A DNA stretch of 27,525 nucleotides, from positions 1-27,525 of the forward strand of contig CAWEHT010000107.1 in the NCBI GenBank assembly GCA_963808455.1, read 5' to 3'. This stretch comes from CAWEHT01 sp963808455 (GTDB taxonomy: Bacteria > Chloroflexota > Anaerolineae > CG2-30-64-16). Under the pieces are notes generated by a model that ran no database searches, was not told where the DNA came from, and saw only the letters and a list, made by a program, of their open reading frames with translations. The position numbers and the translations under genes were made by a program. Shown piece after piece: positions 16,333 to 25,130 of this stretch. The stretch's first letter is position 1; every line of letters starts with the position of its first letter.

Positions 16333-19300
16333 CCAACCGCGTTCTGGCCGGCATCGACGCCTACACCTATTTCACGCCCTACTGGGCATACCGCATGGCC
16401 GCGCTGCGCTCGGGGCACTTGCCCCTGTGGAACCCATTTATCTTCCTCGGAGCCCCCTTCCTGGCCAACCCGCAGGCGGCCGTGCTCTATCCTCTCCACT
16501 GGCCGTTGAGCTGGCTGGCTACGCCGGCCCAGGCCCTGGTCTGGTCGGCGCTGTTGCACGTGTGGCTGGCCGCCGGATTCGCTTACACCTTCGCCCGCCG
16601 CGGCCTCGGCCTCACCCACAGCGCAGCGCTATTGACCGGGCTACTCTTCGGCCTGGGCGGCTATAGCCTGGCCCGCATCGAGAACATCAACCAGCTCAAT
16701 GTGCTCGCCTGGCTGCCGGCGATGCTCTGGCTGTACGAAGAGACGGCGCGCAGCAGGGACTGGCGCCACCGCGTGCGTTGGGCGTCGCGCTCGGCCTGTG
16801 CCACCGCGCTAGCCATCCTGGCCGGCCACTCGCAGGCGACCTTCATCGACCTTTCCGGCACGCTCCTCTATGCCATCGCGTGAACGGCAGCCCTGTGGCG
16901 GGCCGGCTGCGGTGCCGCGCAGGCGGGGTCAACGGACCTGGCAACCTTCCGCCGGGCCGATGCCCGCCGTTTTCTGGCCGCTCGCCTTCTGCCGTTCGTC
17001 GCGATGCTGGCGGCCGTCCCGTTGGCAGCAGCCCGAGCTCCTGCCGACCCTGGAGTTGAACAGCCTCGGACCCGCGCCGGCGGGCTGCCCTGGCGCGAGG
17101 CTGCCAGTTTTTCCCTGCGCCCTCGCCTGCTGGCGCAGAGCTTGCTGCCACCGTTCAGCGGCGGCCTGCCTGTCACCTTCGGCAGCGAAAGCTACCCCGA
17201 GTTCGTGGGCTACCTCTCCGCCTCGGGCCTGCTCCTGGCCGTGATGGGCCTGTGGGGGCGGCAGCCCGGGAAGAGCCAGCGAGCGGCAGCGCCGCAGGCC
17301 GGCAGCCCAAGGCATGTGCAGGGAACATCGTCGGTAGCGGCGTCTGTCATTCCGAGCCCGGGGCGCGTGCCAGGAACATCTTTGGAAGCGGCGTCTGTCA
17401 TTCTGAGTCCCCATGCCGCCGCGCCGGCACATGGGCGGCCAAGAAACCCGCCAATGTCACCCTGAGGCCGGGTCCCGTGACGCACTTGACGAGCAGGGTC
17501 GCCCAGGCCGAAGGGTCCGTCGCCGGGGAGTTTCTTGGTAGTCCCCCATGCCGCCGCGCCGGCACATGGGCGGCCAAGAAACCCGCCAATGTCACCCTGA
17601 GGCCGGGTCCCGTGACGCACTTGACGAGCAGGGTCGCCCAGGCCGAAGGGTCCGTCGCCGGGGAGTTTCTTGGTAGCGAGTATGCTGGCCAGCCTGCGCC
17701 GCGGCGAGCTACCAGCGACGAAGTCCCCGCAGGGGGAGAATCCGTCACGCCGTCGCCGAAGGGGCTCCCTCCTTCTGGGCTGGGGCAGGACCTGCCGGCA
17801 CCGGCCCCATACGCCAAGGTAGTTGCCGTCGTCCTGGCTGCAGCCGGGCTGCTGCTCGCCCTGGGTGGCTACGATCCCTTGTACTACCTGGCCTGGCGCT
17901 TCGTGCCTGGCTTCGCGCTCTTTCGTGTGCCGGCGCGCTGGCTGGCGCTCTACGCACTCGGCGCGGCCATGCTCGCGGGGCTGGGCCTTGACCGCCTGAG
18001 CCGGCCTCGTGTCCCACGCTCCGCCGGGCCCGGGGCGGCTGCCCCCCGGGCCAGTCTGGCGGCTGGGGCAGGCATCCTCGCGTTCGTTCGCCGGGCGCTG
18101 CGCCCCCTTCCGGCATTCGTCTGCCTGGCCGGGCTGGTCCTGCTCGCTGTGCAGGAATATCCAGGTTGGCCAGTCGTGGCGGGCTGGCTCGTGCTTATCC
18201 TGGCCGCCTGGGGCCTGTGGCGCTTCGGGCAGCGGCAAAGCCGGGAAGCGCTGGCACGCTTCGCCTTGCTGGCCATGACCCTGGGAGAGTTGTGGCTGGC
18301 CGGCAGGGCCTTGCCATTCACCCTGGCGACGGCCCCGTCCGCAGTCACGGGCCTGCGCAACGCGCCTGCGGCACTGCTCGCCGCAACCGCCGGCCAGCCG
18401 CCAGCCAGCCGGGGGCGCTTTCTGAGCCTGTCCGACATTCGCTACGACCCCGGTGACCTGGACGAACTGCGAGCCCTGGAGGCCGACCGGCTCTCGCCCG
18501 ATGCGCTCGACCGCTTCGTGCGCGCCGCCAAACAGCTGGAGGTCGTTTCACCCAACCTCTCGATGCTCTTGGGGCTGCCGGCCGTTGACGGCTACGATGG
18601 CGGCGTGCTGCCGCTGGCCCGCTACCTTGACCTGGGCTCATTGATCGTGGCAGCCTCGAGCGCGGCCCCCCGCTGCAACGCTGAGGCTGGCCAGGCGCCG
18701 GCGAGCTGCCCGGCGCCGGTGGGACAGACGGCGGCGCTTCCTGATGGCCGGCTGCGCGAACAGCTGCATCAGATCCCGCCCGATAGTCTGCTGGACCTGA
18801 CCGGGACTCGCTACGTCGTCACGGACAAACAAAACGACCTCTGGGCAGATAATGTCTACTACGATTTGGAACAGCCCGTGGCGCTCCAGCCCGGTCAGGG
18901 CCTGTCCCTGGACCTGACCCGTGACCCGGCCTTCTCGGCCACAGCCCTGGGTCTGGTATCCTACATCGATGGGCCGGTCGCCGACGGCACGCAGGTTGCG
19001 CAAGTGCTGCTGGTCGGGCAGTCCGGCAGGCAGGTTACGCTGACACTGACTGCGCCTAGCGATACGGCCTGGTCGGGCGATACGCGCGCCGGCGCCGGGA
19101 CCACGGTCGCGCGAACAGTGGCCTGACTGGATGGGCGCGGGCCGCGATGCGCTCGCCGTCCGCGACTTTCCCTCGACCGGCGCCGCCTGCGCGGATGGTG
19201 CCGGGGGCGATGCGCAGGGACGGACGGCGGCTTGCCCACTCACGACCGTCGCCGTCCGGATCGTGGCTGCTGCTACGAACCAGCATGCGGTGGTGTTGCG

Positions 19301-19964
19301 CGGATTGAGCCTCATAGACCGTCGGACAGGCGCGCACCAGTCGATCACGCTCTCGCCACGCGGTGACCGGCAGCGCATCTACTCGGGCGACGTCAAGATC
19401 TACGAGCGGCTGGAGGCGCCGGGGCATGCCTGGCTGGTCCATAGCGCCACGATCGTCCCTGACGACAAAGGGGCCATGGCCCGCCTTGCAGGCCCGGATT
19501 TCGACCCGCGCACGATGTCGGTCATCACACTTCCCCCCGGATCGCCCATCCCCCCCGGTCTACCGACCGCGGCCGGCGGCGGGACGGCCCCCGCGGCGCC
19601 GGCCGCATCTCGCGCCGCCCCGGCCGCGGCCGGCCCCGATCAGGTCATCGAGCTAGCCTATGAACCCGAACGGATCGTGCTGAAGGCCAGCACACCGCAG
19701 CCCGCCGTCCTGGTGCTCGCCGATGCCGCCTATCCCGGCTGGGGCGTGACCGTCGATGGCCGGCCCGCCCCACTGCTCACCGCTAACCTGATGTTCCGCG
19801 CCGTGGCTCTGGGGCCCGGCTCCCACACTGTCACATTCACCTACCAACCGGCTAGTTGGCGCATCGGGCTGGCCCTCAGCCTTGTGGCCATGGCGCTGCT
19901 GGCCGTTGCCGCAGGCGCGACCCTGCTGAAGCCCTCTTCGGGCTGCGCCGAAGAGGGCTTGTAG
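16218..19964 (+). CDS. YfhO-family large membrane protein (internal stop, several frameshifts, long insert)
   Basis: YfhO proteins are multi-pass GT-C-like membrane proteins, thought to glycosylate cell-surface polymers with lipid-linked sugars. The N-terminus is typical: GIDAYTYFTPYWAYRMAALR, GHLPLWNPFIFLGAPFLANP and AAVLYPLHWPL. Later motifs are REAASFSLRPRLLAQSLLPP, SYPEFVGYLSASGLLLA, LAWRFVPGFALFRVPARWLA and the C-terminal ADAAYPGWGVTVDGRPAP. Damage: an in-frame TGA at 16881-16883 (after GTLLYAIA); a paired +1/-1 excursion at about 17034 and 17071; a frame change inside the repeat block 17282-17790; and a +1 shift near 19109. The total of about 1,249 codons far exceeds the usual 800-900, mostly through the repeat block. 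Each segment has clear family sequence, so one gene is meant. Confidence 0.83.
17282..17790 (+). repeat. Mosaic repeat block, copy C (inside YfhO-like gene)
   Basis: This block of about 500 bp has two successive copies of the [CAGG.AACATC..CGG.AGCGGCGTCTGTCATT] module (about 17318-17355 and 17367-17406). A 135-bp unit in tandem follows, then modules also present in copy B (GTATGC.GGCCAGCCTGCGCC) and copy A (24 identical bp at 17715-17738). The encoded residues (GVCHSE..., DEVPAGGE..., SPKG) match those in the GT39 gene, partly in the same phase. Confidence 0.75.
17409..17676 (+). repeat. Tandem direct repeat, 135-bp period, two copies
   Basis: Positions 17409-17541 and 17544-17676 are identical over 133 bp. 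The period, 135 bp, equals 45 codons, so the protein repeats SPCRRAGTWAAKKPANVTL and onward without a frame change. Each unit has AAGAAACCCG near one end and GGGGAGTTTCTT at the other, and ACCCTGAGGC/GCCGAAGGGT arms inside. Confidence 0.95.
19931..19958 (+). terminator. Hairpin terminator inside the 3' end of the YfhO-like gene
   Basis: GCCCTCTTCG (19931-19940) pairs perfectly with CGAAGAGGGC (19949-19958), loop GGCTGCGC. The stop codon TAG follows at 19962-19964. Only two T residues come after the stem. The last codons of the gene are thus set by the hairpin. Confidence 0.65.
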
Positions 19965-20004
19965 GAAGGATCTCGCGCTTCTCTAGACGACCGCGGGGAT
20001 GTTG

Positions 20005-20010
20005 TATAAT
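20005..20010 (+). promoter_or_regulatory. Consensus -10 box upstream of the AmaP-ScpB cluster
   Basis: TATAAT preceded by TTG lies 48 bp before the GTG of the AmaP-like gene. The -35 area (TCTAGA around 19982-19987) is poor. Confidence 0.55.
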
Positions 20011-20057
20011 GGCGCGGTGTCAGCGGTGCCTAGTAGACGATAGGGAGAAGAAAGAGC

Positions 20058-20615
20058 GTGAACGTCTTCAATCGGGTCGTTGTGATCATCGTGGCGGTCA
20101 TCGTGCTGCTGGCAGGCCTGGCAGTGGCCGCCATTCCGGTCCAGGCACTGACAGGCGTCCATCAGTTTTTCCTCGCCGGGGCCGGAACCATTGCGCGCCT
20201 GCAAGAGACAAACGCCCTGCTATTCCTGATCGGGCGCTGTCCTGTTAGGGCTGGTCTGTGTGGTGGTCGTGAGCGTCTTGTTTTGGGCCGAGGTACGGCG
20301 GCAGGGGCCACAGCACATCAGGGTGCACACGCAGGCCGGCAGCCAGGCGGTGGTCACTGCGGATGCGGTGTCCCGGCGCCTGGCATGGCACATCCATCAG
20401 CTGGCCGACATCAACGTCGTGACGCCACTCGTCAGGCCGCGGGCCAGGCCGTCGATATCCTGCTCGCCCTCGAAACGACTCCCGACATCGACGTGCCCGT
20501 CAAGACGGATGAAGTCGTGGCATGCGCCAAGGAGATATTGGTGGAACGGATGGGGCTGCAGGCCGGCAGGATCCTTGTGCACATCGATCATGCACCCTAC
20601 AAGGTAGAAGCGTGA
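20058..20615 (+). CDS. amaP: AmaP-like (Asp23/alkaline-shock-related) membrane anchor protein (frameshifted)
   Basis: The product has two membrane helices: VVVIIVAVIVLLAGLAVAAI near the N-terminus and, after a short extracellular segment, AVLLGLVCVVVVSVLFWAEV. A soluble Asp23-like part follows (IRVHTQAGSQAVVTADAVSR, then GQAVDILLALETTPDIDVPV and ILVHIDHAPYKVEA). This layout fits the AmaP family, which tethers Asp23-type proteins at the membrane in Gram-positives; the function here is unknown. The middle part is in the +1 frame, from about 20235 to 20440. The GTG start (20058) has a GGGAGAAGAAAGAG leader. The stop overlaps the scpB start as GTGA. Confidence 0.75.
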   Translation: MNVFNRVVVIIVAVIVLLAGLAVAAIPVQALTGVHQFFLAGAGTIARLQETNALLFLIGRCPVRAGLCGGRERLVLGRGTAAGATAHQGAHAGRQPGGGHCGCGVPAPGMAHPSAGRHQRRDATRQAAGQAVDILLALETTPDIDVPVKTDEVVACAKEILVERMGLQAGRILVHIDHAPYKVEA

Positions 20616-21208
20616 CGCTGGCCGCGGCAGAGCCTTGCGTCGCGCCTGCAGACGAAGCCATGGTCCTGAGCCTGCAGGCCCAGCTGGAAAGCTTGCTCTT
20701 CGTGGCCGACGAGCCCGTCACGTTGTCTCAGCTGGTGCAAGTGCTCGGCGTGACCCCTGAGGTGGTCGAAGCCACCCTGGACGAGCTGACGGAGGCCTAC
20801 CGCTTAGCAAGGCGCGGGATCAGGCTGCAACGACACCAGGCTTCCGCCCAGCTCATCAGCGCTCCGGAGGCGGCGGCAGCCGTCGAGCGTTTCCTTGGTC
20901 TGGATCGGGGCACCGGGCTGTCAACCGCGGCATTGGAAACCCTCGCGGTGATCGCCTACCGGCAGCCGCTGACCAGGACGGACATCGAGGCGGTGAGAGG
21001 GGTCAATTGCGATGGCGTACTGCGCACGCTGACTTCGCATGGTCTGGTGGAAACGACCGGGCGCCTCGAAGGGCCGGGACGGCCGTTTTTGTTTGGCACC
21101 ACCTTTCAGTTTCTGCAGTACTTCGGATTGGAAAGCGTGAACCAGCTGCCACCCTTGCCCGACGGTGAGACGGCTGGTCCCGAAGGGTGCGCGGTCACGC
21201 GCGCCTGA
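20612..21208 (+). CDS. scpB: Segregation and condensation protein B
   Basis: ScpB dimers bind the kleisin ScpA in the SMC condensin complex that compacts and separates chromosomes. The 198-residue product has the two winged-helix domains: LESLLFVADEPVTLSQLVQV at residues 23-42, then LETLAVIAYRQPLTRTDIEA with VRGVNCDGVLRTL and the signature GRPFLFGTTFQFLQYFGL near the end. The GTG at 20612 overlaps the upstream stop, and a later ATG at 20660 would remove only the non-conserved tip. scpA is not in the window. Confidence 0.94.
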   Translation: MTLAAAEPCVAPADEAMVLSLQAQLESLLFVADEPVTLSQLVQVLGVTPEVVEATLDELTEAYRLARRGIRLQRHQASAQLISAPEAAAAVERFLGLDRGTGLSTAALETLAVIAYRQPLTRTDIEAVRGVNCDGVLRTLTSHGLVETTGRLEGPGRPFLFGTTFQFLQYFGLESVNQLPPLPDGETAGPEGCAVTRA

Positions 21209-21209
21209 A

Positions 21210-21249
21210 CCGGCATCAAATTGCCGGAGTTCTTTAGGAACTTCGGCAA
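21210..21249 (+). promoter_or_regulatory. Mutually exclusive hairpins in the leader of the HTH-Hfq-like gene
   Basis: TTGCCGGAGTTC (21221-21232) pairs with GAACTTCGGCAA (21238-21249): 12 bp with one G-T, loop TTTAG. A competing stem, CCGGCA (21210-21215) with TGCCGG (21222-21227), uses the same bases. It starts 2 bp after the scpB stop. No T-run follows, so regulation by alternative folding or protein binding is more likely than plain termination, but unproven. Confidence 0.5.
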
Positions 21250-21320
21250 CCGACAAACCGGTGATCTGGATGAAAGATTGCGAAGTGCTATGAATTGTTT
21301 GGGCAGCAAGGAGAGCGATC

Positions 21321-22086
21321 GTGACAGAGAACTTGTGGGCTCTGCGTGAGCAGAAGAAGTTGAGTGTCGCTGCGCTGGCCAACCGCGCCGGCCTGCCCAT
21401 TGGCATTATCGTCGAATACGAATCTGGCCAGCGGAGCGTTGACCCGAGGCATTTGGGACGGCTGGCGCGTGCGCTGTACGTCGAAGAGGCCGAGATCCGC
21501 TTGCACTCGGACCCGCGCCCGGAACCGCGACGTGAAGAGGTACGGGCGGGCCCACGCGACTCGGCTCCCGCCGCGGCCGGCATGCCGGCGCCTCGCCCGG
21601 CCCGGCCGGCCAGAGAGAGGGTGCCCAGGCCGAAGCCGGCGCCCAAGCCGCCGGCCCCCGCCCGACCATCGCAGATCGCGCACATCGAGAACCTGTTGCA
21701 GCGCGTGGGCCTGCGCCCGCACCGAGCTGGAGAACGAGCTCGGCAAGCCGCTCGGCCAGATCGATCGCCCGGGCGCCACGCAGCTGATCAAAGCCCTGCA
21801 GACCCAACTGGCTCAGACCAGCCAGACCAACCGGCACCGTGCTTACCTGCCCGAGTCCGTCGACCAGTTCGAGGCAGCCTATCTGGCGGCTGCCCAGCGA
21901 GGCGGCTCTTTGCTCAATTTCACGATGTTTGACGGCAGCCACGCCCAGGGAACAGTGATCGGCTTCGGCCCCTATTCGATCACGATCCGGCAGCCCGAAG
22001 GCGGCGAGTTGACGATCGCAAAGCTGGCAGTCGTGAGCTATCAGGCCCTGGCCGCCGTGCCCGAGGTGAAGGGGCCGGTAGCATGA
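21321..22086 (+). CDS. HTH protein with C-terminal Sm/Hfq-like domain, first of a pair (frameshifted)
   Basis: Residues 1-65 look like a Cro/XRE-type HTH (LWALREQKKLSVAALANRAG, IVEYESGQRSVDP, LGRLARALYV). A Pro/Arg/Ala-rich linker follows (about 70-118), then a helical part (IENLLQRVGLR, ELENELGKPLGQID). The C-terminus (about 197-245) aligns without gaps to the Sm1 motif of Hfq: FTMFDGSHAQGTVIGFGPYS against the FLVNGIKLQGQIESFDQF type, sharing the Asn/Asp-Gly, Gln-Gly and Phe positions; TIAKLAVVSYQ stands where the KHAIS strand is expected. One extra base near 21717 shifts the frame. The start GTG has AAGGAG upstream. Its stop overlaps the next gene as ATGA. It may bind both DNA and RNA; the Sm assignment is by eye. 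Confidence 0.8.
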
Positions 22087-22538
22087 GCCTGGGAGACTAT
22101 TTGCGCCTGCTGCGCGCCCGCCGCGGCGGCATCACGCCGTGGGACATCGAGGCCGCGACCACATTGCCGAAGGGGCTCTATCGCCAGATGGAACAGCGGT
22201 ACAGGGCTGTGGGCGATGATGACGCGATCCACATCCTGGCCGACTTTTACGGCGTCGCTTTCGAGGACTTGCGATGGCGGCTCGATTGGCCGCGCAAAGC
22301 CTTGAGCCGCGCCCTGGCCGCGGCCCAGGAGAAGGACGAGCCCATCACGCTTTACCTTTGGGATGGGGCCACCCGCAAGGGCCGCGTGCGCTGGTGGGAC
22401 CTTGGCGCCGTGGGCCTTGCGGACGAGAGCGCGCCTTCCGCCATCCTGGTGATTCAGCGTCACGCCGTCGAACGCTGGGAACCGCGCGCCGAGCCAACGG
22501 ATGAAGGCGATGCGGACGAGGAAGAGCCGGAGAGCTGA
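22083..22538 (+). CDS. HTH protein with C-terminal Sm/Hfq-like domain, second of a pair
   Basis: The 151-residue product has an N-terminal helical DNA-binding-like region (LGDYLRLLRARRGGITPWDI, TTLPKGLYRQMEQRYRAVGD, IHILADFYGVAFEDLRWRL). The C-terminal strand-rich part (about 88-135) fits Hfq better than its neighbour does: ITLYLWDGATRKGRVRWWD corresponds to the VSVFLVNGIKLQGQIESFD type, and LVIQRHAVERWEP to the VYKHAISTVVP Sm2 strand, with the Arg/Lys-His-Ala core kept. An acidic tail (DEGDADEEEPES) ends it, as Hfq tails often are. The ATGA overlap with the preceding gene implies coupled translation and perhaps a mixed complex. Function is unknown. Confidence 0.85.
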   Translation: MSLGDYLRLLRARRGGITPWDIEAATTLPKGLYRQMEQRYRAVGDDDAIHILADFYGVAFEDLRWRLDWPRKALSRALAAAQEKDEPITLYLWDGATRKGRVRWWDLGAVGLADESAPSAILVIQRHAVERWEPRAEPTDEGDADEEEPES

Positions 22539-22575
22539 TGGTGCCCCGCTTGGCGGCCGCAGCCCCCGGCGACAT

Positions 22576-23040
22576 CTAGGCGCGTGAGGTCTGGTAGCTA
22601 TGATCGTACCAGGCTCTCATGCGCTCCGGGAGCCGTACCACATTGCCCATCGGGTCAACCGAAACGTGGCTGGTGCGTCCCGTAACCAAAGTTTGCCCGC
22701 TGGCCGCTTGCAGCACCACGTAGCCAAAAGACATACCTCTGCTGTGAACTTTGTCGAGCCATGTGCGAACGATGATTTCGTCGTCGTAGCGCGCGGGCCG
22801 GTGAAAGCGAGCCGACACCTCCGTCACCGCAAGCAAAATGCCCTCGGCTGCCATCTGCGCATAGGGTAGGCCCAGCACGCGCGTGTAGGCGCTGCGCCCT
22901 TCCTCAAACCACAAAACGTACGAGGCATGATGCACGATGCCCATAGCATCCGTCTCGTGGTAACGAACGTGAAAACGCGTCTCGACGACCGGCCGGCCGT
23001 CTTGCTCCGTTAGCATTTCAACTTCTGGCACAGGCGCCAT
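22576..23040 (-). CDS. Hot-dog acyl-CoA thioesterase, YbgC/4-hydroxybenzoyl-CoA type
   Basis: These small cytoplasmic enzymes hydrolyse acyl-CoA thioesters. The fold signature VRYHETDAMGIVHHASYVLW carries the catalytic Asp31. FEEGRSAYTRVLG and the RPARYDDEIIVRTWL strand are typical. The length from the ATG at 23040 is 154 residues, slightly above the usual 130-140. A second ATG at 23055 is possible; I prefer 23040 because AAGGGAGGG lies close before it. It is transcribed away from the M20 peptidase. The substrate is unknown. Confidence 0.9.
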   Translation of the reverse strand: MAPVPEVEMLTEQDGRPVVETRFHVRYHETDAMGIVHHASYVLWFEEGRSAYTRVLGLPYAQMAAEGILLAVTEVSARFHRPARYDDEIIVRTWLDKVHSRGMSFGYVVLQAASGQTLVTGRTSHVSVDPMGNVVRLPERMRAWYDHSYQTSRA

Positions 23041-23225
23041 CTCCCTCCCTTCCATGGTACATCCGGCAAACCGCCCCCCATCTGCTGGTGTCGGGCCGCG
23101 GGCCACCAGAAGTCCTGATCTTGCCAACCTGCCCCCTCCAATTTATCATGAGTCGGCGGAAGCGCCAAGGCAAAAGACACGCTTCCAGATTGTGCCGCAT
23201 CCATTCCCGGGAAGGAGCCAAGATT

Positions 23226-24443
23226 ATGTCGCCCATGGGCATCGATTCGGCCCTCGAGCAGTATCGATCGCGACGAGATCGCCCGTGTCTGCGCCGATCT
23301 CGTCGGCTTGAACACGGCCAACCCGCCCGGCAACGAGCGCCCCGCCGCCGAGTATATTGCCGGCTACCTGGCCGGTGCCGGCTTCGAGGCGGAATACATC
23401 CCCTTCCCGGCCCAGGATGAACGCGCCAGCGTTGTGTGCAGACTCCCGGCAACCACGGCAGCCCACGCGCCTGGGCTGCCGGAGCCGCGCAGGCCGGCGC
23501 TCCTGTTCAGCGGGCACCTCGATGTCGTCCCCATCGGAGCTGAGGCATGGCAACACACGCGCCCTTTGGAGGAGAGATCGCCGGAGGCCAGGTTTGGGGC
23601 CGCGGATCGTCCGACATGAAGGGCGGGATTGCGGCGATGTTGGTGGCAGCCCGCGCGGTGGCCATGGCCGGGGGCCCGCGGCGCGCCGACCTCATCGTGG
23701 CCGGGACTACCGGCGAGGAAATCGGCATGACGGGTGCACGCCAGGTCGTGGAGTGGCCTCAACTGGGCCCCATCGAGGCCATCATCATCGGCGAGCCCAC
23801 TTCCAACAGCCTGGGGCTGGCCGAACGCGGCGCGCTTTGGCTCGAGCTGACGACTCATGGCCAGACCGCGCACAGCGCGACGCCACACCTTGGCCGCAAC
23901 GCCATCGACATGATGCGCAGGCTGCTGGCCCGGTTCGATGGCCTGGGCCTGTCCTACCCGCGGCACCCCGTTCTCGGGGACTTCACCTACAGCCTCAACA
24001 TGATCCATGGCGGCGTCGGCAACAATGTCGTCCCCGACCAGTGCATCGCCAGCCTCGACCTGCGCACTTTGCCGGGACAGGAGCACGTGGGGATCGTGGA
24101 GCAGCTTGATGAGCTGATCGCCGCGCTCCGCGCTGAAGATCCGAAGTTTCAAGCCACGGTAACCACGATGGTCAACCTGCCGGCCGTCAACACGCCCGAG
24201 ACGACGCCTGCAGTGCAGCGCTTCCTGTCGGCCGCGGCATCCGCCGGGGTGCCGGTCGCCACAAAAGGGTTACGCTTCGGCACCGAGGCGGCAATTTACG
24301 TGCCGGCCTTGCATGTCCCGGTGCTCATCTTCGGCCCGGGCGATGCCGCGGTTGCCCATCAGCCGGAGGAGGCCGTGTCCATCGCTGCCATGCACGAGGC
24401 CGCACGAGTCTATGCTTCGGCTGCATTGGCCATGCTGGCATAA
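23226..24443 (+). CDS. M20 family metallopeptidase, ArgE/DapE-like (two frameshifts)
   Basis: M20 enzymes are di-zinc amidohydrolases that remove acyl groups from amino acids or cut small peptides. Metal-site motifs are in order: LLFSGHLDVVP, WGRGSSDMKGGIAAML, TTGEEIGMTGAR, and the C-terminal GDAAVAHQPEE. The dimerisation domain lies between (MIHGGVGNNVVPDQCIASLD). The frame shifts near 23265 (an extra C between EQY and DRDEIARVCADL) and near 23555 (a CA-repeat region, -1 or +2). I chose ATG 23226 with GAAGGAG eight bases upstream; ATG 23235 is also in frame. The total is about 405 residues, normal for the family. With a dipeptidase and epimerase in the same region a peptide role is possible, but specificity cannot be read. 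Confidence 0.9.
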
Positions 24444-24454
24444 TATGTTATGAT
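24426..24454 (+). promoter_or_regulatory. Candidate promoter TTGGCC-17-TATGAT
   Basis: The -35-like TTGGCC (24426-24431) lies inside the M20 gene end. TATGAT is at 24449-24454, 46 bp before the next ATG. The TATGTTATGAT string also occurs before the EamA gene (4094-4104). Confidence 0.5.
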
Positions 24455-24499
24455 GGCGGCTGAAGGTATTTCTATCAAACCATCAACGGAGATGCATGC

Positions 24500-25130
24500 A
24501 TGTCAACTCGCGATCAATTGCGGGCCAGGCTCGCCATCCCACACGATCGGCTCGACTCGCTGAATGCCGTCTTGCTTGACCCCGATACCCGCATCGTCAA
24601 CGACCTGCTGGACGTCGTAGCCCGGTACGGCACGCCTGAGGAGATCAACGCGCAGGCCGAAGCTGCGCGCCAGGTGCCGTCGCTGCTGGCCAGGCTGCGG
24701 GCAGAGGGTTCGCCCTACGTTGCCGACCTGGAATGGCTCGCCGGCCAGCGCGACGCGGCGGCCTTTGTCAGCGTGCCCGAATACAGGCGCCTGGTGCTCG
24801 GCGAGGGGGCCGGCAACATGACGTTCCAGGATGACTTCGCGGTGACCCTGGAGATCAGTGCCGCCCAATATTTCCCGTGGATCATTGCCGAAGCCCGGCA
24901 GTGCATCGCCGAGCGCGAGCTCATGCCGGGGCGCTTCATCCGGGTTCGCCAGATGAAGGAGTCCGAGGCGGATTGCGGCGACCTGCTGGCGATCTCGGCC
25001 GCCATGCAGATCATGGGCTCGTCCTACGTCGAGACCCTCGACACGAAAGGGACGGATGGCTCGAATATCCATCTGAACGGCCCGTCCACGATCACGGGAT
25101 ACTTCGGGGGGGTAGGCCAGCCCAACGACC
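24500..25130 (+). CDS. Uncharacterised protein, truncated at a sequence junction
   Basis: About 210 residues appear genuine, ending near TITGYFGGVGQPN; beyond about 25,125 the frame continues to 25402 but over the antisense of another gene. The N-terminus is helical and acidic (LLDVVARYGTPEEINAQAEA). The later part is more conserved-looking: DDFAVTLEISAAQYFPWIIA, FIRVRQMKESEADCGDLLAI and YVETLDTKGTDGSNIHL. I do not recognise the family. The start ATG has CGGAG eight bases upstream and a promoter-like region. The missing C-terminus coincides with the truncation of the opposite-strand gene. Confidence 0.6.

Noticed and set aside
16881..16883. TGA read as selenocysteine
   Set aside because: The position is in a hydrophobic membrane segment with no expected Cys, and no convincing SECIS-like hairpin was seen after it.
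17318..17676. Repeats that might be a CRISPR array
   Set aside because: The units are long (135 bp), directly adjacent without spacers, and lie in coding sequence with no cas genes.
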